Below are positions 58,877 to 64,000 of a stretch of DNA of 64,000 nucleotides, in pieces. This DNA is from Lachnospiraceae bacterium (GTDB lineage Bacteria > Bacillota > Clostridia > Lachnospirales > Lachnospiraceae): positions 558,001 through 622,000 of the forward strand of contig JALCKY010000001.1 in assembly GCA_022647575.1 (NCBI GenBank), given 5' to 3'. A model generated the notes under the pieces. It saw only the letters and a list, made by a program, of their open reading frames with translations, had not been told where the DNA came from and did not search any database. Position numbers and translations under genes: made by a program. Position 1 is the stretch's first letter. Each line of letters opens with the position of its first letter.

Positions 58877-60148
58877 TCAGTCGCGGTAGATATACGTCTG
58901 CATAATGTCTTCCCAGGTCTCGACTCTCTTCATGAGGGAAGTCGTTCCGTCCGGCTTCTCTTCGATCATCGCGCACTGCGGAAGAATGAACGGGGGTTTC
59001 TGCGTATTGGTATAGCCGCCGACATTTCCGAAAATAATCAGGTCGCCGACGGAAACAGGTCCGCTGTAATCCCGGTAGACCACATCGTATTCCAGGCAGG
59101 TGTATCCGACAAAATCAGCGTGCACGACCGTCTCGCTTTCGCTGCCTGTCGGCAGGACTTCGATCGGAAGATTGAAATCGGTGCTGATTTTCCCGAGATT
59201 GAATTTGCTGGTATCCAGCACGACAAAGGTCTTTCCTTTGATGTGCTTGACCGCGGTCACGGACGCGATCATGGTAACATAGCGGTTGTCGAGATCCGTC
59301 CCCGGCTCCGTAAAGAGCACCGGTCTTTGCTCCGGCTGATAGGAGTCGTAGTGCTCGGCAATGGGCCGGATGGCCGCTTCCGCATAATCTTCATAAGAGG
59401 GAATTTCCATTTTGAAAAATGAAGCAACTTCCGGCTGGACGACGCCGAACATGCCGCTTCCCAGATCCAGGTATTCCGGCGGATCGTTCGGGAAATACCG
59501 GTCGGCAATCTCCAGCATCTGCGTGGCGCGGCTGTTCCAGCTTTCGACCGTACGGGATTTGCTGATGTGGCAGTGCAGTCCGGAAAGCGTGACATTCTTC
59601 GCGGCACGGATTCTGCTGACGGCTTCATCGAAATCGCCGTTGTCCGTATCGATGCCGAACCGGGAAACAAACGGCTGGCCCACATCGATGTTGGCGCGAA
59701 GTCCGAGCTTGAAATTCCTGTCCGGATGGGCTGCCGCAAAAGCAAGGTCGCGTTCCAGTTCATCGAGGCTGTCGACATTGACAATGCCGCCGTTCATCAT
59801 ATGCTCTTCCAGCAGCGGTCCCTTGGCCGGACCGTTGTAGAGAATGTGAGGGCTGTCGTATCCCAGACGCTTTGCAAAGTTGTACTCCATGTCGGAAACA
59901 ACTTCCGCATAGCCGCCCAGATCCTTGATGATCTCGCAGATGCGGGGCGTATAATTCGTCTTGACGGAATAGGCTGTCTCGTATTTCGGGTAAGCCTCTT
60001 TCAGCGCTTTCTCATGGGCACTGTAATTTCCGGTGAATTCCGCCGAATGGAAAACATAGCACGGCGAACCGTACTGCTCCAGGATTTTCTTTGATTCCGC
60101 GATCGTGTCCTGAACAGACCTGATCTGTTCTTCTGATGTCTTCTTCAT
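58877..60148 (-). CDS. LysA/ornithine decarboxylase-fold PLP enzyme
   Basis: 423 residues from ATG 60148 behind GAGGG; upstream in-frame sequence lacks a site. Fold type III PLP enzyme: the cofactor lysine lies in TAYSVKTNYTPRI, GLHCHIS and LDLGSGMFG bind PLP phosphate. C-terminal EPGTDLDNRYVTM and VGYTCLEYDVVY carry partner-subunit residues. The pattern differs from classical LysA (EPGR, CDSGD) at several places (EPGT, VGYTCLEYD), so the substrate may be another diamino acid or a carboxylated polyamine precursor. suhB follows 151 bases downstream. Confidence 0.82.
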   Translation of the reverse strand: MKKTSEEQIRSVQDTIAESKKILEQYGSPCYVFHSAEFTGNYSAHEKALKEAYPKYETAYSVKTNYTPRICEIIKDLGGYAEVVSDMEYNFAKRLGYDSPHILYNGPAKGPLLEEHMMNGGIVNVDSLDELERDLAFAAAHPDRNFKLGLRANIDVGQPFVSRFGIDTDNGDFDEAVSRIRAAKNVTLSGLHCHISKSRTVESWNSRATQMLEIADRYFPNDPPEYLDLGSGMFGVVQPEVASFFKMEIPSYEDYAEAAIRPIAEHYDSYQPEQRPVLFTEPGTDLDNRYVTMIASVTAVKHIKGKTFVVLDTSKFNLGKISTDFNLPIEVLPTGSESETVVHADFVGYTCLEYDVVYRDYSGPVSVGDLIIFGNVGGYTNTQKPPFILPQCAMIEEKPDGTTSLMKRVETWEDIMQTYIYRD

Positions 60149-60277
60149 TTTTATTCCCTCTTTCAGCTTTTTATTTTTGTTCGCAGTCCATGACATTTCC
60201 TGATCCTGCGAACAGATTATCACCTGTCTGCTTCATTCATTAAGATTTTGCTGCTGCTCTAGTTTAATATCCTGATG

Positions 60278-62482
60278 TCAGGACGTCAAGCCCTGAAGCG
60301 GTGCGGAAAACTGCAAATTTCTCTCCGTATTCAGGGAATCGAACTTGATGACGTAGTACCCTTCTCCCGCCTCGACCTTCAGGACCGTTCCCGGGCCGAA
60401 AACTTCATGCCGGACCCGGCTGCCTTCTTCAAAGAGATTCCGCCTCTTTTCAAGCTTTTCCTCATCCTGCCGGATGAAGCGCGTGCTCCTCTCAACGATT
60501 TCCCGGTCCGGCTCCGTCACGCATTCGATGTTCTCAAGACCTGCCTCGAAAATGAACCGGCTCGGATATTTGAAGACTCCGTCGTTCGTGACCCCTTCCG
60601 AATCCGAAAGGTACAGCCTGTCTTTGGCGCGCGTCATTGCCACGTACGCCAGTCTTCTCTCCTCGTCCATATCGTCCGGCATCAGCACTTTCCTGCTGGG
60701 AAATACTCCCTCGTTGAGGCCGCATAAAAAGACGCAGGGATATTCCATTCCCTTGGCGGTGTGCACGGTCATGAGCTTGACGGTGTCCGCTTTTTCTTCC
60801 TGGTCGAGATTCGTAAAAAGGGCAATGCGGCCAAGGAAATCCCGGAGCGTCGTATCGCAATCCTGTCCGGCATCGGCGACCGCCCTTTTGAATTCCGCTT
60901 CATTGTCGAGTCTTTCCTGATCGCCCTGCAGGCGCAGGTACGATTCATACCCCGTCCGGTCCAGCACCATCTGCAGGATGTCCGAAAGCATCGGTGCCTC
61001 CCGGTCCGGATCCCGCATGAGGCCCTGTGCGACCGCTTCTTCCTGCAGGATCACTTCGAGCCTCACGCTTTCCACCGCTTCCGCGTAAGACTTTGCGCCC
61101 GTCTTTTCAAAGATCTCATTTTCCAGATTGTCCTTCAGCGAATCGTAGAGGGACTTTCCGTGCGATTCGGAATATTCCCGCAGGAACTCCAGCTTCTTCT
61201 TTCCGATTTTTCTCGAAGGAAGATTCACCGTCCGCAGGAAGGCATTGTCGTCGCCGTCCGTGAGCATGCGCAGGAAGCAGACCATGTCGCGGATTTCCCT
61301 GCGCCCGTAGAATTCAACGCCGCTGAAAATGCGGTACGGAATCTTTTCCTTAATAAAAGCTTCCTCCAGCGCCCGGGAAAGATAATGTGCCCGGTACAGC
61401 ACGCCGATGCGGCCGTACGGAATGCCCTCGTCCTTCAGCGTCAGGATTTCCCCGGAGATCCACTCCGCTTCCTCCTTCTCGCTTTTGGCATGGAAATAGA
61501 GCGGCTTCTTTCCGCCCGGCCTGACCGCCCTGAGCTTCTTCGGATAGCGGAGCTTATTATTGGAAATGACGCAGTCAGCGGCCTTCAGGATTTCCGGCGT
61601 CGAACGGTAATTTGCATCGAGCACGATCGTCTTCGCATCCGGGAACTTCTTATCGAAGTCCAAAAAAAGGTGCATGTGCGATCCTCTCCAGGTATAGATC
61701 GTCTGGTCCGGATCGCCGACGATGAACAGGTTCTTATGCTTCCCCGAAAGAACTTGCGCGATCGTGTACTGCCGAAGGCTTACGTCCTGGAACTCGTCGA
61801 TCATCACGTATTCCATGCGGTCCTGCCATTTCGCGCGGATGTCCGGAAAGTTCTTCAGGATATAGGACGCAAAATTGATCAGGTCGTTGAAATCAAGGCC
61901 GAAGCATTTCTTCTGTTCATACAGATAGCGCAGGAAGATTTCCTCGTCGCGGTCTTTGGCCGCTGCGAAACGCGCCTTGAGCTCGTCATTGTTCAGCAGA
62001 TAGAAATCATCGATGTACGACTCCGTCTGCATTTTCTTTCCTTCCAGCACTTCGTCGATGGTCCGCTTGATCGTCGTGTCTCGGAGCGTCAGGTGCATGT
62101 CCTCGAAGACCCTCTCCAGAATATCCTTTTCATCCTCCGTGTCCAGGATCAAAAATTCTTTCGGGAAATGAAGCACGTGCACGTCTTCTCTTAACAGCTG
62201 CACGCAGAACGCATGGATGGTGCAGACATAGCCGAGATCGAGATTGTCCCCGAGCATCGAACGGACGCGGCTCTTCATTTCATTTGCCGCACGGTTCGTA
62301 AACGTCACGCAGAGAATGTTCTTCGGCGCGACGCCGAGCTTCGAGACCAGATAGCAGTACCGGGACGTCAGGGCACGCGTCTTGCCGGTGCCGGCTCCTG
62401 CCAGCACGCGCACATAGCCCTCGGTCGCAAGAACCGCGGCCTTCTGCTCCTCATTTAATTTTTCCATAAAATCATCCGGCAT
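60278..62482 (-). CDS. UvrD/PcrA-type ATP-dependent DNA helicase
   Basis: 734 residues. Superfamily 1A motifs in order: LNEEQKAAV (Q), VLAGAGTGKTRALTSR (I), TFTNRAANEMKSRV (Ia), YVMIDEFQDVSLRQY (II), VGDPDQTIYTWRGS (III), LDANYRST (IV), LMTVHTAKGMEYPCVFL (V), EERRLAYVAMTRAKDRLYL (VI). The C-terminus has a Tudor-like module (GSRVRHEVFGPGTVLKVE) as in PcrA, which binds RNA polymerase there. Likely roles are DNA repair and clearing replication or transcription conflicts. It follows the DUF3810 gene by 31 bases. Confidence 0.94.
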   Translation of the reverse strand: MPDDFMEKLNEEQKAAVLATEGYVRVLAGAGTGKTRALTSRYCYLVSKLGVAPKNILCVTFTNRAANEMKSRVRSMLGDNLDLGYVCTIHAFCVQLLREDVHVLHFPKEFLILDTEDEKDILERVFEDMHLTLRDTTIKRTIDEVLEGKKMQTESYIDDFYLLNNDELKARFAAAKDRDEEIFLRYLYEQKKCFGLDFNDLINFASYILKNFPDIRAKWQDRMEYVMIDEFQDVSLRQYTIAQVLSGKHKNLFIVGDPDQTIYTWRGSHMHLFLDFDKKFPDAKTIVLDANYRSTPEILKAADCVISNNKLRYPKKLRAVRPGGKKPLYFHAKSEKEEAEWISGEILTLKDEGIPYGRIGVLYRAHYLSRALEEAFIKEKIPYRIFSGVEFYGRREIRDMVCFLRMLTDGDDNAFLRTVNLPSRKIGKKKLEFLREYSESHGKSLYDSLKDNLENEIFEKTGAKSYAEAVESVRLEVILQEEAVAQGLMRDPDREAPMLSDILQMVLDRTGYESYLRLQGDQERLDNEAEFKRAVADAGQDCDTTLRDFLGRIALFTNLDQEEKADTVKLMTVHTAKGMEYPCVFLCGLNEGVFPSRKVLMPDDMDEERRLAYVAMTRAKDRLYLSDSEGVTNDGVFKYPSRFIFEAGLENIECVTEPDREIVERSTRFIRQDEEKLEKRRNLFEEGSRVRHEVFGPGTVLKVEAGEGYYVIKFDSLNTERNLQFSAPLQGLTS

Positions 62483-62513
62483 GCCTGTCTCCGCTTTTAA
62501 TGCCGTCAGTTTC

Positions 62514-63581
62514 TCAGCTTCCGTTTTTCAGATATTCCGTCACGATCAGGTCGACGGCCTTGTCGTAGCTCAGGATTCCTTCGCTCTCACCCTGCGACTT
62601 CAGATAGGAATCGTTCAGGCTGTCGGCCGTTTCCCGGGCCTTGCCCTTGCGGGCATCCCAGTATTTTGAATTCGCTTCCAGATCCAGATTGGCTCTCTGA
62701 TCCAGCTGTCCCGCAGCCGACTCCCACAGGGACTTGTCACGCGCATAGAGTTCGTTTCCGACATAGACCCAGCCGGTCAGGTATCCGCTGTAGGAAATAT
62801 CCGCATCCGATGAATCCCGGCAGGCGAGGTAGGCGATAAAATTGCATTCATCTTCCGGCATCGAGCCATGCAGATGCGAAAGCTCATGGCACATCGTAAA
62901 CGGAATGTTGTAGGCCGTCATGTCGACGTTGACATTCGCTTCCATCGTCGCAGCTGAAAAGACACCCGTGATCCCCAGGTAGGAAAGCGCCCAGGAATTG
63001 AATACGTCTTTTGTTTCCGGATAATAGCCCGACAGGATGGGATAAATTTTCGCTTCATTTTCCATGGCGGTCCGGATCCGTTCCTTAAGGTTCCCGGACA
63101 CCGTCATGATTTCATTTTCATCCCGGCTGACGGAACCCGCCCGCGCATTGATATTCTGAATCAGCATCCGTCCTGTCGCCGCCAGATTCTCCGTCGAATA
63201 GGAACCGCTTGAAAGTCCGTATCTTTCGGAAAAACTCGGCTGGGAAAACGGCACGTCCTGATTGGCTTCGTACAGGAAGAAAAGAACCGCGGCAATGAGA
63301 AGAAGCACGGCTCCCCTGTTCAGCATGTATTTTCCGGCGCCGGTTCTCCGCACGCCTTTTACGATGCTCCGCACGATCCACACGACAAGGAGAAGGATCA
63401 GCAGATAGATCAGCATCTCGGCCAGCGAAAAAGGAAGGAAGCCGCTCAGGCGTCCCAGCGTATTCACCGCGATCGGGTTCATGATCTGCGTGAACCTTTC
63501 GGCAAAGCCTGACACGCCGCAGAGAAGGCGCAGGACAACCGCTGCCGCAGCAAAAGCTGCGGCGGTGTAAACCTTGCTCAT
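62514..63581 (-). CDS. DUF3810 membrane protein with HExxH motif
   Basis: 355 residues. Three N-terminal membrane helices (AAFAAAAVVLRLLCGV; LAEMLIYLLILLLVVWIV; VLLLIAAVLFFLYEA), then an extracytoplasmic domain. The DUF3810 core has FTMCHELSHLHGSMPEDECN, a zinc-metallopeptidase-like HELSH with a downstream Glu. The family's substrate is unknown. It overlaps the upstream PPOX gene by 4 bases and precedes the helicase gene. Confidence 0.85.
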   Translation of the reverse strand: MSKVYTAAAFAAAAVVLRLLCGVSGFAERFTQIMNPIAVNTLGRLSGFLPFSLAEMLIYLLILLLVVWIVRSIVKGVRRTGAGKYMLNRGAVLLLIAAVLFFLYEANQDVPFSQPSFSERYGLSSGSYSTENLAATGRMLIQNINARAGSVSRDENEIMTVSGNLKERIRTAMENEAKIYPILSGYYPETKDVFNSWALSYLGITGVFSAATMEANVNVDMTAYNIPFTMCHELSHLHGSMPEDECNFIAYLACRDSSDADISYSGYLTGWVYVGNELYARDKSLWESAAGQLDQRANLDLEANSKYWDARKGKARETADSLNDSYLKSQGESEGILSYDKAVDLIVTEYLKNGS

Positions 63582-64000
63582 ACGCGGAGGCTCTTCTTTT
63601 TGAATTCGGTGACATAGACCTGCTTGACATCGAACCCGTGCGCGGCAAATTTCGAATTCAGGAATTCATACACATAAGGCGTGATGCGGATCAGATTGAG
63701 ACGGACCGGAAACTTCGCCAGCTTCTCCGGATCATGTCCGGCGGCTTCCGCCGCTTTCCGGTATTCATCATTCATATACGGAATAATGGAGGCACGGCCG
63801 GTGATCTGCAGCCCGCCCAGCTTGTCCATTCCGGCATACGGATCGTAAATCGCTGCAGAGACTTTTTCATTTACCAGAAGGCCGCGGAACTTGCTGCCGC
63901 CTTCCGAGAAAATGTAAAACATTTCATCGAGATAGGTATAGCCCACCGGAGTGCAGCGCACGTCCTTCTCGGTGCTGGTCGCAAGCGCCATCGTATCATG
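63578..64000 (-). CDS. Pyridoxamine 5'-phosphate oxidase-like protein, 5' end beyond window
   Basis: The frame is open past ATG 63991 to base 64000 (HDTMALATSTEKDVRCTPVG), so the true start probably lies outside, as the ALATxxxxxPVxY segment is usually some 20-30 residues into such proteins. FIFSEGGSKFRGLLVNEKVS-like wording (YIFSEGGSKFRGLLVNEKVS) is the flavin-binding split-barrel pattern. Family members bind FMN or haem or reduce small substrates. It is translationally coupled (4-base overlap) to the DUF3810 gene. Confidence 0.8.
   Translation of the reverse strand, partial: HDTMALATSTEKDVRCTPVGYTYLDEMFYIFSEGGSKFRGLLVNEKVSAAIYDPYAGMDKLGGLQITGRASIIPYMNDEYRKAAEAAGHDPEKLAKFPVRLNLIRITPYVYEFLNSKFAAHGFDVKQVYVTEFKKKSLRV

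Overview
The window reads as chromosomal DNA of a mid-GC, low-redundancy member of the Bacillota, probably an anaerobic or microaerophilic gut-type species of the Erysipelotrichia or Lachnospiraceae kind. The support is strong GGAGG-type ribosome binding sites, ECF-type vitamin transport, an archaeal/clostridial-type superoxide reductase beside a catalase/PerR pair, an NSS-family symporter and AsnA-type asparagine synthetase. I cannot place it more finely from sequence alone. Most genes lie on the minus strand. Both ends cut through genes: a nucleotidyltransferase loses its 3' end at base 1, and a pyridoxamine-phosphate-oxidase-like gene loses its 5' end at base 64000.

Left part (1-17.9 kb): nucleotidyltransferase, tRNA-Val(CAC), an MFS/HPr-like/PHP operon, then an IS30-type element sitting beside or inside an 8-bp tandem repeat in front of an AraC regulator. 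Next comes the most unusual locus. A 1141-residue protein joins a complete TetR-type regulator to PAS domains, a histidine kinase and a receiver (6679-10104). Divergent from it is a small Nif11-type RiPP precursor with a double-glycine cleavage site and a Ser/Thr/Cys-rich core (10347-10706). No maturation enzyme or exporter is adjacent. A LysR/EamA exporter pair follows, then a membrane hybrid kinase with two periplasmic-binding domains, translationally coupled to a lipoprotein solute-binding protein, and a MalY-type C-S lyase.

Middle (18-41.7 kb): a membrane-protein pair with an attenuator-like leader, a cysK/aldo-keto reductase/tetR/NSS/YwaF run, dxs with a TTG start, and an acyltransferase/DUF6320/esterase operon. 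A third hybrid kinase gene is split by an IS4-type transposase fragment between 15-bp direct repeats. It follows a diguanylate cyclase. After a PH-like membrane protein come two vitamin ECF substrate-binding genes with recognisable control: a tetrahydrofolate riboswitch before folT and a BirA-like operator over the bioY promoter. katA-perR and a cysteine-desulfidase-like gene complete this part.

Right part (41.7-64 kb): a tightly overlapping PAP2/vWA/MoxR-ATPase/LRR operon, tRNA-Val(GAC), a CwlO/SleB-like wall hydrolase, a chagasin-type inhibitor lipoprotein, a heterodimeric ABC exporter, asnA, superoxide reductase, a NamZ-type muramidase, an orphan DnaK, an inositol-monophosphatase family gene behind a 14-bp tandem repeat, a PLP decarboxylase of the LysA fold, a UvrD/PcrA-type helicase and a DUF3810 membrane metallopeptidase-like protein. 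Perfect or near-perfect GC-rich palindromes of one family lie in two intergenic gaps (41704-41797 and 55885-55948). Several minus-strand genes have a -10 box so close to the ATG that their mRNAs may be leaderless.
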